Positions 8,401-17,353 are shown, numbered from the stretch's first letter. The stretch: 64,000 nucleotides of DNA from an uncultured Lactobacillus sp. (GCA_910587695.1 CAJUNC010000009.1:28316-92315), one strand, 5' to 3'. The notes: generated by a model from the letters alone, not told the origin. A program made the numbers and translations.

Positions 8401-8534
8401 TGAGGCTGTGACATAAGTCGTTGTTACTTGGTACTAAAGCCTTAAAAACAAGTATTTTCAGAGACAAAGAAAGACATCTTCAAAATTCCAATGTTTGGAA
8501 TTTGAAGATGTCTTCTACTTATATCACAGCCTCA
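8401..8534. repeat. Dispersed palindromic repeat, copy A
   Basis: The 18-base ends (8401-8418 and 8517-8534) are inverted copies with one mismatch, beginning TGAGGCTGTGA. Inside is a second hairpin, 8471-8491 pairing with 8495-8514. The same design occurs at 30619-30741, and a damaged piece at 63906-63943. Sitting between convergent genes it may also terminate transcription. Size and nested symmetry suggest a MITE- or REP-like element. Confidence 0.75.
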
Positions 8535-8545
8535 TTTTGCATCTA

Positions 8546-10327
8546 TCAGTCTAATACCATTTGATTGGTATATAGATCGTAATAAAAACCCTTTTGGGCG
8601 AGCAACTCTGCATGACTGCCCTGCTCGATCACATTACCGTCGCGTAAGACCGCGATCTTATCGGCATTGACGATCGTCTTTAAGCGGTGCGCGATCACAA
8701 AGCTCGTGCGCCCAGCTAAGACTGCATCCATTGCTTGTTGGATCTTTTCTTCCGTCACGGTATCAACATTAGATGTCGCTTCGTCTAAGATCAAGAGATC
8801 TGGGTCAGACAATAACGTCCGCGCAATACTTACCAATTGCTTTTGCCCCGTTGAAAAGATCGACTGCTCATCGCTGACCTTAGTTGCATATCCATCGGGT
8901 AAACCAACGACAAAATCATGGATCTGCGCTTGTTTAGCTGCAGCGATCATCTCTTCATCACTAGCATCTGGCTTACCGTATTTGATGTTATCGGCGATCG
9001 TCCCCGTAAAGAGCAACGAATCTTGCAATACGATCCCAACTTTTGAACGCAAAGACTTGAGCGTAAGGTCGCGCACATCCACCCCATCAAAAGTCACTGA
9101 CCCAGAATCGACATCATAAAACCGATTGAATAGATTCATCGTCGTCGTCTTACCTGAACCCGTTGGCCCAACCAAGGCTAGCATCTGACCCTTTTTCACT
9201 GATAGATCGATCCCATGCAAGATCTCTTTTCCTTCATCATAACTAAAATGCACATCATTTAAAGCCACTTCTGAACGTAAGCCCTCTTGCTTTTTACCGT
9301 CCAAAACTAGATCTTCTTCTGGTTGAGCTTCGACTTTAGCTAAACGTCTTGCACCTGTTAGTGCCAACTGGATCATCGAGTAGATCGAAGTCAATTGTGT
9401 CAATGGTTGGAAATATGTTTGCGAATACTGCACAAACATCACGATCAAGCCCAGACCAGTCGCTGTATTCATCGAGTCAGCCACGATCAACCAGATCCCC
9501 CCAACGATCACGATCGCTAGGTTCAACAATGACAGGCCTTGCATCAAAGGAAACAAGAGACCAGAATAAAATTGGCCTTTAAACATCGTATCTTTAACAC
9601 GTTGGTTGTATTTTTTAAAACCAGCGATCGATTCTTGTTGTAGACCATTACTCAAAATGACCTGTTCTCCGTTGATCTGCTCATTGACATAACCGTTTAG
9701 ATTTGAGATCTCATCTTGTTGGGCATCTAAGTATTTTCGGGCTTTTGACATGATAATTAAAGCGATCACCAGTACAAATGGTGTTGATGCTACAGTGATC
9801 AAAGCTAATTTGACGTTGATCGAAAACATCACGATCAATGTTCCAATGTAAAGTGCCCCCTGCGAAACGATCTCAAAGACCGCATTATTCAAAGCATTGA
9901 AGATATTATCGATATCTGAAGTAAATAGCGATAAGATCTTTCCATCTTGATGTGTATCAAAATAACGGATCTTCATGCGCTGTAATTTAGCAAATAAGTT
10001 TTTGCGCATGCCATTTGTTGCGTCCGCATTAAACTTAGACATGATCATCCAAGCAATGAATTGGGCTAACACATTCAATAAAAAATACAGTGCCATCAAT
10101 TTCAATGCCGTATAAAAAGCAGCCATCGAGGCACTCGTACGTGTCGCTGGATCAGCTAATTGAGCGACATATTTAGTCAAAGCTGTGACCGCATTTCCCA
10201 TGTAGATCGGTGCAATGACTTGGAAAAAGGTCGCTAGTAAAGTCAAAACGATCATAATTGTCACAGCTGACCAATATTGCTTTAAATACTTCCAAAAGTA
10301 GCCACAGGCAATTTTAAAATCCTTCAT
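8546..10327 (-). CDS. ABC exporter half-transporter, catalytic partner (LmrD-like)
   Basis: This 593-residue ABC exporter has a six-helix membrane domain (about 1-320) and an NBD with Walker A GPTGSGKTT, Walker B DLLILDEATSNVD with the catalytic Glu, and a D-loop. The signature reads FSTGQKQL instead of SGGQ. The partner upstream has the reverse defects, as expected for a heterodimer with one degenerate ATP site. Such pairs (LmrCD, YheHI type) export drugs, lipids or peptides. The start is 3 bases after the partner's stop, with GGAGAG upstream. Substrate unknown. Confidence 0.9.
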   Translation of the reverse strand: MKDFKIACGYFWKYLKQYWSAVTIMIVLTLLATFFQVIAPIYMGNAVTALTKYVAQLADPATRTSASMAAFYTALKLMALYFLLNVLAQFIAWMIMSKFNADATNGMRKNLFAKLQRMKIRYFDTHQDGKILSLFTSDIDNIFNALNNAVFEIVSQGALYIGTLIVMFSINVKLALITVASTPFVLVIALIIMSKARKYLDAQQDEISNLNGYVNEQINGEQVILSNGLQQESIAGFKKYNQRVKDTMFKGQFYSGLLFPLMQGLSLLNLAIVIVGGIWLIVADSMNTATGLGLIVMFVQYSQTYFQPLTQLTSIYSMIQLALTGARRLAKVEAQPEEDLVLDGKKQEGLRSEVALNDVHFSYDEGKEILHGIDLSVKKGQMLALVGPTGSGKTTTMNLFNRFYDVDSGSVTFDGVDVRDLTLKSLRSKVGIVLQDSLLFTGTIADNIKYGKPDASDEEMIAAAKQAQIHDFVVGLPDGYATKVSDEQSIFSTGQKQLVSIARTLLSDPDLLILDEATSNVDTVTEEKIQQAMDAVLAGRTSFVIAHRLKTIVNADKIAVLRDGNVIEQGSHAELLAQKGFYYDLYTNQMVLD

Positions 10328-10329
10328 TT

Positions 10330-12063
10330 TTACAGCTCTCCTTCCTCGATCTTATCTTTAGCACGTTGCGTTTCATAGATCTCACGGTAGACTTGTGAAG
10401 TTGCTAATAATTCCTGATGAGATCCCAAAGCTACGAGCTGACCTTGATCTAAGACCATGATCTTATCAGCGTCCATCACTGAGAAGATCTTTTCGGCGAT
10501 CACAAAAGTCGTAGTTTGTGTCAATTCCTTTTCTAGCGCCTCTTTGACGCGTTTTTCTGACTTAGCATCTAGAGCCGAGGTCGAATCATCCAAGATCAAA
10601 ACTTTTGGCTTCCCGACGACCCCACGTGTGATCGATAAGCGCTGCTTTTGTCCACCAGAAAAGTTCGCCGAACGCTCTTCAACTTGATGTTCATATTGGT
10701 CATCATAGCGTTCTACAAACTCAGCTGCCTGTGAGATGCGAGCTGCCCATCTAAAATCTTTAGTGGTAGCATTACGATCACCTTGGCGCAAGTTATCTGA
10801 GATCTTACCTGAGAAGAGTAATGCTTTTTGTAAGACTAATGATACCGCCTTACGTAATGAACCTTCATTTACTTCACGTAGATCGACACCACCGACTTTA
10901 ACGACCCCAGAAGTAGGATCGTACAAACGAGTCATCAACTGGGCTAAGGTCGATTTCCCTGATCCAGTAGCCCCAATGATCCCGATCGATTCACCTGGAG
11001 CAACTTTAAAACTGATATTTTTGAGCGTTTCATGTTCAGCCCCAGGGTAAGCAAAGGAAACATCATCAAATTCAACAGCCCCATCAAGTTCTACTTCTGG
11101 TGCATTTGGATCAAATGTTAGATCTGGTTTTGTATCTAAAACTTCTTTTATTCGGCCTAATGAAACAAAACCACGCGCATACATCGCCATCGTCATCCCA
11201 CCAAATGCCAATGTGAATAACATCTGCATCAGATACCCGATATATGAAGTGATCGCTGCCAGTTCACTCGGGGCATTTTCCACGTTTATCCCAACTAAAT
11301 AAACGACTGCCGTGATCCCCACATTGCAGACTAAGAAAAAGGCTGGTAATAAGCATGAGAATACATAGCCGATCTTGATATTTAGAGCATTCATCTCATC
11401 TGAAACTTCGCCAAAACGTACTTCTTCATTTTTTTGTTGGTTAAAGGATTTGATCACCCTGATCCCTTGCATCGCTTCTTTAGCGATCGTATTACTGCGA
11501 TCTAATTTCTTTTGGAACCGATCAAACATCTTGCCTAATTGCGGGAACGTCAGCCCGATAACTAAAGCAACAGCTAAAAACATCACTACTTGTAACCACC
11601 AAAAACGTGGAATGGTGACGATCCCCAACACAAAGGCCCCGATGATCATGATCGGCATCCGTAAAACTTGCATAAAGGTCGTCATCACGACATTTAGCAC
11701 TTGATTCATATCATTGATCAAACGGACGACTAAGGTACTAGCCGAAAATTTTTCAATATTGCTCAAAGAAAATGTTTGGATCTTGCAGTAAGTTTGTTCC
11801 CGCAGATCACTTGTAACACCTTGAGCGACTCGAGCTGCAAAATAAACATTCAAGATCCCAGCGATCACCCCGATCACCGCTAAAGCGATCAAGATCATCC
11901 CATAATTGAACATTGCCTGACGATCATTTTTTAATAAATTATCTAAGATAAATTGTAGGACACGCGGTTGCAATAGAGATGCACCTGCAGCCACAATGAT
12001 CGAAATGACCGCACCAAAGATCGCACCTAAATAGTTTTTCAAGTGTGGTTTTAAGATCTCCAT
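10330..12063 (-). CDS. ABC exporter half-transporter, degenerate partner (LmrC-like)
   Basis: This 577-residue membrane-NBD protein starts at ATG 12063, because GGAGGGG lies just upstream and an ATG 12 bases earlier has no site. The six-helix domain covers about 1-300. The NBD has Walker A GATGSGKST and signature NFSGGQKQRL, but Walker B reads VLILDDSTSALD with Asp in place of the catalytic Glu. This is the hallmark of the non-hydrolysing site of heterodimeric exporters. It is the first gene of a two-gene operon divergent from the ArsR gene, which could regulate it. Confidence 0.9.
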   Translation of the reverse strand: MEILKPHLKNYLGAIFGAVISIIVAAGASLLQPRVLQFILDNLLKNDRQAMFNYGMILIALAVIGVIAGILNVYFAARVAQGVTSDLREQTYCKIQTFSLSNIEKFSASTLVVRLINDMNQVLNVVMTTFMQVLRMPIMIIGAFVLGIVTIPRFWWLQVVMFLAVALVIGLTFPQLGKMFDRFQKKLDRSNTIAKEAMQGIRVIKSFNQQKNEEVRFGEVSDEMNALNIKIGYVFSCLLPAFFLVCNVGITAVVYLVGINVENAPSELAAITSYIGYLMQMLFTLAFGGMTMAMYARGFVSLGRIKEVLDTKPDLTFDPNAPEVELDGAVEFDDVSFAYPGAEHETLKNISFKVAPGESIGIIGATGSGKSTLAQLMTRLYDPTSGVVKVGGVDLREVNEGSLRKAVSLVLQKALLFSGKISDNLRQGDRNATTKDFRWAARISQAAEFVERYDDQYEHQVEERSANFSGGQKQRLSITRGVVGKPKVLILDDSTSALDAKSEKRVKEALEKELTQTTTFVIAEKIFSVMDADKIMVLDQGQLVALGSHQELLATSQVYREIYETQRAKDKIEEGEL

Positions 12064-12219
12064 ATTCCCCTCCATAATGATAAATTTATTAAGCTATTTT
12101 TGCTTCGTATGTATCAGTCTAGCGGAATTTTAATTTTTATTCAACCGCTCAATTTAAAAATAGTTTTGCTATAATAGTTAGGAAATCTATTAACTCTAGC
12201 AAGACACAAGGTGAATATT

Positions 12220-12525
12220 ATGGATAACGATTTAAATCTCCCTTCAAAGGAGGAGACAGAAGCCAGTGTACAGATCTTTAAAGCATTTGGTAATGAGACT
12301 CGCTATAAGATCTTGTACTTATTATTTGAAAAGCAACTTACGGTAAATGAGATCACCAAGGCGATCGGTTTGACGCAATCAGCGGTCTCACATCAATTAA
12401 AGATCTTGCGCCAAACGGGACTAGTTTCTAGCAAGCGTGACGGACAACACGTTTATTACACACTAGCCGACAACCACATCATCATGATCTTCAAGCAAGT
12501 AAAAGAACACATCAACGAAGACTAA
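12220..12525 (+). CDS. ArsR/SmtB-family metal-sensing repressor
   Basis: This 101-residue winged-helix regulator starts at ATG 12220, because AAGGTG is 6 bases upstream. The recognition region reads LTQSAVSHQLKILRQTGLVS. The last helix carries Asp84, His86, His97 and Glu100, the same spacing and identities as the SmtB/CzrA alpha-5 zinc site (D-x-H...H-x-x-E/H). It is therefore probably a zinc-type sensor, not an arsenic sensor. An extended -10 (TGCTATAAT) lies upstream. Its best visible target is the operator at 3858-3875 before the P1B-ATPase; the divergent ABC exporter promoter has no such site. Confidence 0.88.
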   Translation: MDNDLNLPSKEETEASVQIFKAFGNETRYKILYLLFEKQLTVNEITKAIGLTQSAVSHQLKILRQTGLVSSKRDGQHVYYTLADNHIIMIFKQVKEHINED

Positions 12526-12559
12526 CTCCACAGTGCGTAAAATTGCGGTCTATGCAACT

Positions 12560-12603
12560 AGGGACCCACTATGATGCAATTATTTGTATCATAGTGGGTC
12601 CCT
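12560..12603. terminator. Long-stem terminator/palindrome after arsR
   Basis: A perfect 16-bp stem starting AGGGACCCACTATGAT (12560-12575 with 12588-12603) closes a 12-base loop, and imperfect pairing continues outside it. It lies between convergent genes and resembles the larger palindrome at 17961-18017. Confidence 0.75.
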
Positions 12604-12632
12604 CGGCGTTGACTGCATTTTATTTGTGTAAC

Positions 12633-13124
12633 TTATCTTACGCGCGTGTAGAGCTTATCTACTGGAGCACGGTTACCATCGTGCCCAAATTGCGCTAATT
12701 TATTTTCAGGTGAATTATTCCAAGCCAAATAATCTTGTTCATCTTCCCAGACGTTCAACAAGAGGAATTGGAAATCCTTTTTCAAAGAGATCAATACTTT
12801 AGAAGCCTTCAACCCAAAGGGACGTGTAGCTTTGTTATTCCAAGAATCAACAACTGCATTGAAAACTTTTTGTTGATCAGTATCTAAAGTCACATAGCGC
12901 AATTCTAGAAGACCATCCCAGTCTGTTTCACTGATCTCTTTTAAGACGCGGTAATTCAACCCAGATTCAAACACTGTATGTTCACCAGAGATATCAACGA
13001 GCAAATAACCATCTTTATTGGCTAATGCACGATAAAGTAAAAAATTCCGATCAGCGTAACGTTCTGAGATCATCGTCAACATTTTTTCTGGTCCTAAGGC
13101 CAAATTAATTTCATTTAATGGCAT
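12633..13124 (-). CDS. Antibiotic-biosynthesis-monooxygenase-fold protein (HmoB/TRAP-like)
   Basis: This 163-residue protein has a C-terminal ABM-type ferredoxin-like fold, seen as FQFLLLNVWEDEQDYLAWNNSPE, close to the NVW-x-S/D-E-x-x-F/Y-x-AW motif of HmoB heme monooxygenases. The length also matches HmoB and staphylococcal TRAP (about 165). The N-terminal half is a divergent duplicate. A heme-degrading or heme-binding role is possible, but the usual heme-contact residues cannot be confirmed by eye. It is monocistronic. Confidence 0.65.
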   Translation of the reverse strand: MPLNEINLALGPEKMLTMISERYADRNFLLYRALANKDGYLLVDISGEHTVFESGLNYRVLKEISETDWDGLLELRYVTLDTDQQKVFNAVVDSWNNKATRPFGLKASKVLISLKKDFQFLLLNVWEDEQDYLAWNNSPENKLAQFGHDGNRAPVDKLYTRVR

Positions 13125-13204
13125 AATTCATCCTTCTTTCAGCAAACTTACTTTATTAGTATAGCACTAGGACTATTCTAAACCTATTAGCTAAAAACTG
13201 CTAA

Positions 13205-13846
13205 TTATTTCTTTGGATAACCTACAAAATGTAACTTACCACTGATGTATTCGCCCAAAAAGACCTCTGTACTGCTCGTAAAACCGTTTTTTTGTAATTG
13301 CTCATCAAGCCAGGCTTCATCCCGTGAGATCATCTCTAAAATATCGTAATTGATGATCCCATCACTGATCAATGGATAGCGAATGCTTTCATCATCACCG
13401 TATTCGAGCACTGTCAATTTGCCATTTTGTTCCAAGATAGCTCGTTTGACTCGCGCTAACTCGTAGATCCCGTTGACCCGCAATCTAAACATCAATTCAT
13501 CGGCAGTCACCCCGCGTTTTAAACAAGTTTCCACATCGAGCTTACCATTTTTGACCAAGATCGCTGGGCGCCCATCGATCATCACCTTGGCTAAACGATT
13601 GTGATTTTTTAAAAATTGTAAGACCATCACAACTAAAGTCCAAATAATGAGCACCATCAAAAACTGTAGCACCGTGATATCTTGGTTATAAATGATCCCC
13701 CCGATGATCCCACCAAGCACGTAATTTTGTACTTGATCAAGTGCCGTCACTGGGGCTAAATTTCGTTTACCAACAATATTTATCTGTAAGATGATACATA
13801 ACATCCCTAAAATAAATTTGCCAATTATCGGTCCATAAAATTCCAC
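13205..13846 (-). CDS. DUF421 (YetF-like) membrane protein
   Basis: This 213-residue protein has about three N-terminal helices (up to residue 75) and a cytoplasmic DUF421/YetF domain with LAKVMIDGRPAILVKNGKLD, LKRGVTADELMFRLRVNGI and a later acidic segment. It follows the DUF3290 gene by 12 bases. The DUF3290-DUF421 pair is common in lactobacilli and enterococci, but its function is unknown. DUF421 proteins have been linked to envelope or spore resistance in bacilli. Confidence 0.85.
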   Translation of the reverse strand: MEFYGPIIGKFILGMLCIILQINIVGKRNLAPVTALDQVQNYVLGGIIGGIIYNQDITVLQFLMVLIIWTLVVMVLQFLKNHNRLAKVMIDGRPAILVKNGKLDVETCLKRGVTADELMFRLRVNGIYELARVKRAILEQNGKLTVLEYGDDESIRYPLISDGIINYDILEMISRDEAWLDEQLQKNGFTSSTEVFLGEYISGKLHFVGYPKK

Positions 13847-13858
13847 GTTAAAATCCCC

Positions 13859-14299
13859 CTATTGGATCGTAATATCTTTATTGATCAAATGCGTCCGGGC
13901 CAACTTATAACTGTTACGATCGACACTTAATTCGACCCGATAGTACTTATCTTTGACTTTCACGATGATCCCATCTACAAGACTGCGACTATTGACTGCC
14001 ACATCTTTGGTGCTAACGCCTTCCTCACGCGCAACTGAACGTAAAAATGGTTGGACTTGTGAAGTCGATAATGTTTGGGTACGATGTTGTTCATAATTAC
14101 TGTAGCTCAAGCCAAATAGAAAAAACATTACCAGCAACATAATGATACTTATATCACGATATTTAGTATCAAAACGATTGCGTGAATACATCAAAACCGC
14201 AAAGAGTAAGATCAATAAGCCGATCGCACCTAAAATGTAGATCACCAACTGATTTACCTCACGTTGATCTTGAAGATATTGTAAGGTATAAAATGTCAT
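13859..14299 (-). CDS. DUF3290 membrane protein
   Basis: This 146-residue protein starts at ATG 14299, which has GAGG 8 bases upstream; the two earlier ATGs have none at useful distance. Two helices (about 15-36 and 47-63) are followed by an extracellular or cytoplasmic domain containing LRSVAREEGVSTKDVAVNSR and IVKVKDKYYRVELS. It is the first gene of a two-gene operon with DUF421 and probably its partner in the membrane. No enzymatic motif is visible. Confidence 0.8.
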   Translation of the reverse strand: MTFYTLQYLQDQREVNQLVIYILGAIGLLILLFAVLMYSRNRFDTKYRDISIIMLLVMFFLFGLSYSNYEQHRTQTLSTSQVQPFLRSVAREEGVSTKDVAVNSRSLVDGIIVKVKDKYYRVELSVDRNSYKLARTHLINKDITIQ

Positions 14300-14392
14300 T
14301 TTCATTACCTCAGTCATTTTTTTATTTTTATGATACCGAGGAATTGTCTAAAATACTATACCTATTTTTTTGAATAAAAAATCAAAAATAGA

Positions 14393-14425
14393 AAAAAACT
14401 TCGCCGATCTATCCGACCAACGAAG
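14393..14425 (-). terminator. Terminator of the padR-pspC operon
   Basis: CTTCG (14399-14403) and CGAAG (14421-14425) form the base of a hairpin with further inner pairing. On the minus strand it is followed by seven Ts, just downstream of the pspC-like gene. Confidence 0.7.
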
Positions 14426-14440
14426 CACTGTTACTTAACT

Positions 14441-14710
14441 TTATTTTTCTTTAAATTCGCCTTCGATCACACTATCATCTTCTGAATGATGTGAACCTTT
14501 ACGACCATTACTTGGTGCATCAGGCATAACTAAAGCGGCAATGAAATAGATCAATAGACCAAGGATAATATTTCCCGGGAAAATGATCAAGATCGCACCA
14601 ATGATCCGGGTGATCGCTTTATCCCAGCCAAAGTATTCTGCGACACCACCAAAGACACCTGAAACTACTTTATCGCTTGATTTTGTTAATTCTTTTTTTG
14701 TTTTTGCCAT
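14441..14710 (-). CDS. PspC-domain small membrane protein
   Basis: This 89-residue protein carries a PspC domain at residues 8-70: KVVSGVFGGVAEYFGWDKAI, then a hydrophobic pair IIGAILIIFPGNIILGLLIYFIAA split by a short turn. The tail is charged. PspC-family proteins act in phage-shock-like and LiaFSR envelope-stress responses. It is the last gene of the PadR-DUF1700-DUF4097-PspC cluster and shares its terminator, so it probably responds to membrane or cell-wall damage. Confidence 0.88.
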   Translation of the reverse strand: MAKTKKELTKSSDKVVSGVFGGVAEYFGWDKAITRIIGAILIIFPGNIILGLLIYFIAALVMPDAPSNGRKGSHHSEDDSVIEGEFKEK

Positions 14711-14738
14711 CGCAACTTCATCCTTTCAATTAATTGAT

Positions 14739-15788
14739 TTACTTTACCGTATTTTCACCAGTTTGGTTATCTAAAGTCAAGACATCAGCTTGATCTGTAT
14801 TTTCTTCTAGTGTACCACCATTTGTCTGTTGTTGGTCATGTAATGTATTTTTACCATGTTTATTAGTCAAACGGTAACCTTGCACTGTTACATTGCCGAC
14901 ACGGATCGCACCAGCTACATTTTTGATCTCATATTTACCCTTGACCGTGATCGTATCAGCATCAAGATCAGAACTTAGCTCAGTATTATCAACACTTTCG
15001 CTATCACTTTCATCATCGGCATACTCATGACCGTATTCGATATCAGCTAATTGTGTACTACCACCATTTACGACCAGACCGTCTTTATAGTAGACTCTGC
15101 CTTGACCTTCTGTTTTGACTTTGATGTTATTCAATTCACCGCCTGAAACTACTAGATCCAGATCAGATGATGCAGTAAATTCTAATTCACCATTGTTGAG
15201 CTTAGAGTTGATGATCTGACCAGCATCGATACCAGTATCAACATCTGTTCTTTCTGCCGTCACTTCATTTAATTCCAATTTTTTAGTGTGATCTAGATCA
15301 AGATCTAGCATTGCAACATTTAGTTTTTCCAAGTTGATATTATCATAGATACCTTCAACTTTTAATGTACTCAATTTTACATTTTGGGGTACCGTAATGA
15401 CTAATTTACTATCGATCTTTGTACGGTAATCCGTAAAATCCAAACTGACTGTGTTATGCGTATCACGTCCTCGAATGATCTTCAATGTTCCATTTTGGTA
15501 ACTGATCTTTGGCTCATAGCGCGAACTTCCACTATAAGATACGCTATAATCAGAGCCTTGTCTGATATCAAGATCGATCGGCGCAAAATAACCCGATCCA
15601 CTTTCGATCTTGATCTGATCAAATTCTTTTTTAGCATACGTCTTTTGAATATCTCTATCTTTTTTGACGGTTTGGACCTTTAATCCATCAAACTCGACTG
15701 CTTTAACACCGTGGAACGCAGCGCCCACAATTGCGATCACGGCACCGATAGCTAAGATCAACCAACCAAATTTAAATGTCTTCTTCAT
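14739..15788 (-). CDS. DUF4097 (LiaG-like) membrane-anchored beta-strand protein
   Basis: This 349-residue protein starts at ATG 15788, which has AAAGGAGG 8 bases upstream. One N-terminal helix (about 5-25, WLILAIGAVIAIVGAAFHG) anchors a long extracellular domain rich in beta strands and alternating Asp/Ser/Asn, typical of the DUF4097 beta-helix fold. The C-terminus is polar (TNGGTLEENTDQAD). It overlaps the end of the DUF1700 gene by 17 bases, implying translational coupling. Related LiaG-type proteins belong to envelope-stress operons. Confidence 0.82.
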   Translation of the reverse strand: MKKTFKFGWLILAIGAVIAIVGAAFHGVKAVEFDGLKVQTVKKDRDIQKTYAKKEFDQIKIESGSGYFAPIDLDIRQGSDYSVSYSGSSRYEPKISYQNGTLKIIRGRDTHNTVSLDFTDYRTKIDSKLVITVPQNVKLSTLKVEGIYDNINLEKLNVAMLDLDLDHTKKLELNEVTAERTDVDTGIDAGQIINSKLNNGELEFTASSDLDLVVSGGELNNIKVKTEGQGRVYYKDGLVVNGGSTQLADIEYGHEYADDESDSESVDNTELSSDLDADTITVKGKYEIKNVAGAIRVGNVTVQGYRLTNKHGKNTLHDQQQTNGGTLEENTDQADVLTLDNQTGENTVK

Positions 15789-16410
15789 GGTCACTGCCTC
15801 CTTTTTCTTTGCGTTTCTTGCTCAATTTATCGTAGAGATACTTGGAGAAGTTGGCGATCCCTTGAAGGATCAAGCGGATCGACCAATAAGCTAGCGGGAT
15901 AACGATCAAGAGCCCTCCTAAGGCTAAAAGTCCTAAGCCTAGATAAAAGAGCCCGACTGCCCAACTGCTAAATAGCATTGCGATCCCGATATAGATCAAG
16001 AACCCCATCACGACTACACCGGCACATAAGATCACACCAGCACCAAAAACTAACCCTGCCATCAAGGCCAAGATCCCGATCAACACTGCGATCATGATTC
16101 CCCCAAATCCTAAGAGAAATGGTGATGCTAATAAAGCTAGCAAGATCAACCAGATCATCTTCACATTTGACTGTGGGGTCGCAGTCCGTTGATACTTAGT
16201 CTCTTCATCGGTCGTCTTGATCGAATGATCAGCTAAGACTTTCCGACTCAATTGCCGTGGTGTGCCTAACCGTTCTTCGATCTGACTGCGTGTTTCTAAC
16301 CCCGCATCATCGATAAATTCTGAATAAAACATAATGGCATCAGCACGTTCTTCTGGCGTTAAAGGTTGTAAGTATTCTTCTAATTCAGCCAGATATTTTT
16401 CCCTATTCAT
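15772..16410 (-). CDS. DUF1700 membrane protein (HAAS-type)
   Basis: This 212-residue protein starts at ATG 16410, behind GAGGAGGGG. Residues 1-60 form the helical DUF1700/HAAS signalling domain (MNREKYLAELEEYLQPLTPEERADAI in part; FYSEFIDDAG; RLGTPRQLSRKVLADHSIK). About four helices follow between 85 and 185, then a basic tail. Genes of this type are nearly always next to PadR regulators and are thought to relay membrane stress. Its start overlaps the padR stop by 8 bases. Confidence 0.85.
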   Translation of the reverse strand: MNREKYLAELEEYLQPLTPEERADAIMFYSEFIDDAGLETRSQIEERLGTPRQLSRKVLADHSIKTTDEETKYQRTATPQSNVKMIWLILLALLASPFLLGFGGIMIAVLIGILALMAGLVFGAGVILCAGVVVMGFLIYIGIAMLFSSWAVGLFYLGLGLLALGGLLIVIPLAYWSIRLILQGIANFSKYLYDKLSKKRKEKGGSDHEEDI

Positions 16411-16756
16411 GTTGCCCCTCCTCATCATATGCATTTTGCTTGCGCTTATCTGCTGCGGCAAAGACAGCATCTAAACTTTCCTTATAATCATTCCACATTT
16501 TTTTGATACGCTGTAAATGGTTTTCCCCGCTCTCAGTGATCTTGTAGTAACGACGATTGCGACCTTGATAAGGTGCATCGTATGTGGTCACATATTCTGC
16601 CTTTTGTAAGCGCCGTAAGACCGGATACATCGTTGATTCTGAGATCGAGATCGCTTGTTGCATATCTTGTGTCAGTGCATATCCATAGTAATCTTGACTT
16701 TCCAGTAAGGCTAAGACCAAACCATCTAATAGATCAGCTGTTACTTTGATTTCCAT
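16403..16756 (-). CDS. PadR-family transcriptional regulator
   Basis: This 117-residue PadR winged-helix protein begins MEIKVTADLLDGLVLALLES, followed by YYGYALTQDMQQAISISES, the recognition helix TMYPVLRRLQKAEYV and the wing YQGRNRRYYKITESG. It is a short, one-domain PadR (subfamily 2). It heads an operon of overlapping genes for DUF1700, DUF4097 and PspC proteins, and by analogy represses that operon until an envelope signal arrives. Confidence 0.9.
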   Translation of the reverse strand: MEIKVTADLLDGLVLALLESQDYYGYALTQDMQQAISISESTMYPVLRRLQKAEYVTTYDAPYQGRNRRYYKITESGENHLQRIKKMWNDYKESLDAVFAAADKRKQNAYDEEGQHE

Positions 16757-16866
16757 GCGGTTTTTCCCACCTTTCTTTTTTCTCTGTTATATCTTAACTT
16801 CACTAATATTATATGACGTATAATATGCAAGGTCAACTAATATTGTAAAATAAATTAAATTTGATA

Positions 16867-16905
16867 TAAAAAAGTTCTAAGTCGGTCATAAGACTGCTTA
16901 GAACT
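16867..16905 (-). terminator. Terminator of the lytTR-DUF3021 operon
   Basis: AGTTCTAAG (16873-16881) pairs with CTTAGAACT (16897-16905), with GTC/GAC pairing inside. On the minus strand it is followed by a run of Ts, a few bases beyond the DUF3021 stop. Confidence 0.75.
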
Positions 16906-16911
16906 AGGCAC

Positions 16912-17352
16912 TTATTTAATTTTTTGATTGATCTTTTTTATCTCTAACCACGTAGAAAGATAACTTCCAAGATAGATAATAAGATAGACCCCCGTATATA
17001 TCAGTAAAAAGCCAGCGATCCACAAAATATTATGAGGAAACCAGCCCGCCAGATAAGCTAACGGGAAAAAACAGATCAATGTCACTAGATAATGGAGTAG
17101 CGACATCTTGAGTAAACTCCAGCGTTCTTGTGCAAAGATCGATTCGGAAAAATAAAAAACATTTCCCATTAAAGCCCACAAAATGATCGAGCTTGTCATC
17201 GCTTTAACTGGGGTCGAAAATAGTTCCATAAATGTTGGTGTTGAGGGCATATATCCTCCTTGTCCAAAAATACTAGAAAAGATGACAGATAGGATCACTC
17301 CGATCGCGATCCCCGAGCAACTAGCACTAATTATCTTTTTAAATATCTTCAT
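16912..17352 (-). CDS. DUF3021 membrane protein, likely LytTR regulator partner
   Basis: This 146-residue membrane protein has about four helices (11-30, 49-69, 80-103, 108-130) and a basic C-terminus, as in DUF3021. It starts one base after the LytTR stop, so it is co-transcribed and probably translationally coupled. In related LytTR regulatory systems (such as HdrRM and BrsRM of streptococci) the membrane protein holds the LytTR protein inactive until a signal is received. This role is inferred from the gene pairing. Confidence 0.82.
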   Translation of the reverse strand: MKIFKKIISASCSGIAIGVILSVIFSSIFGQGGYMPSTPTFMELFSTPVKAMTSSIILWALMGNVFYFSESIFAQERWSLLKMSLLHYLVTLICFFPLAYLAGWFPHNILWIAGFLLIYTGVYLIIYLGSYLSTWLEIKKINQKIK

Positions 17353-17353
17353 T

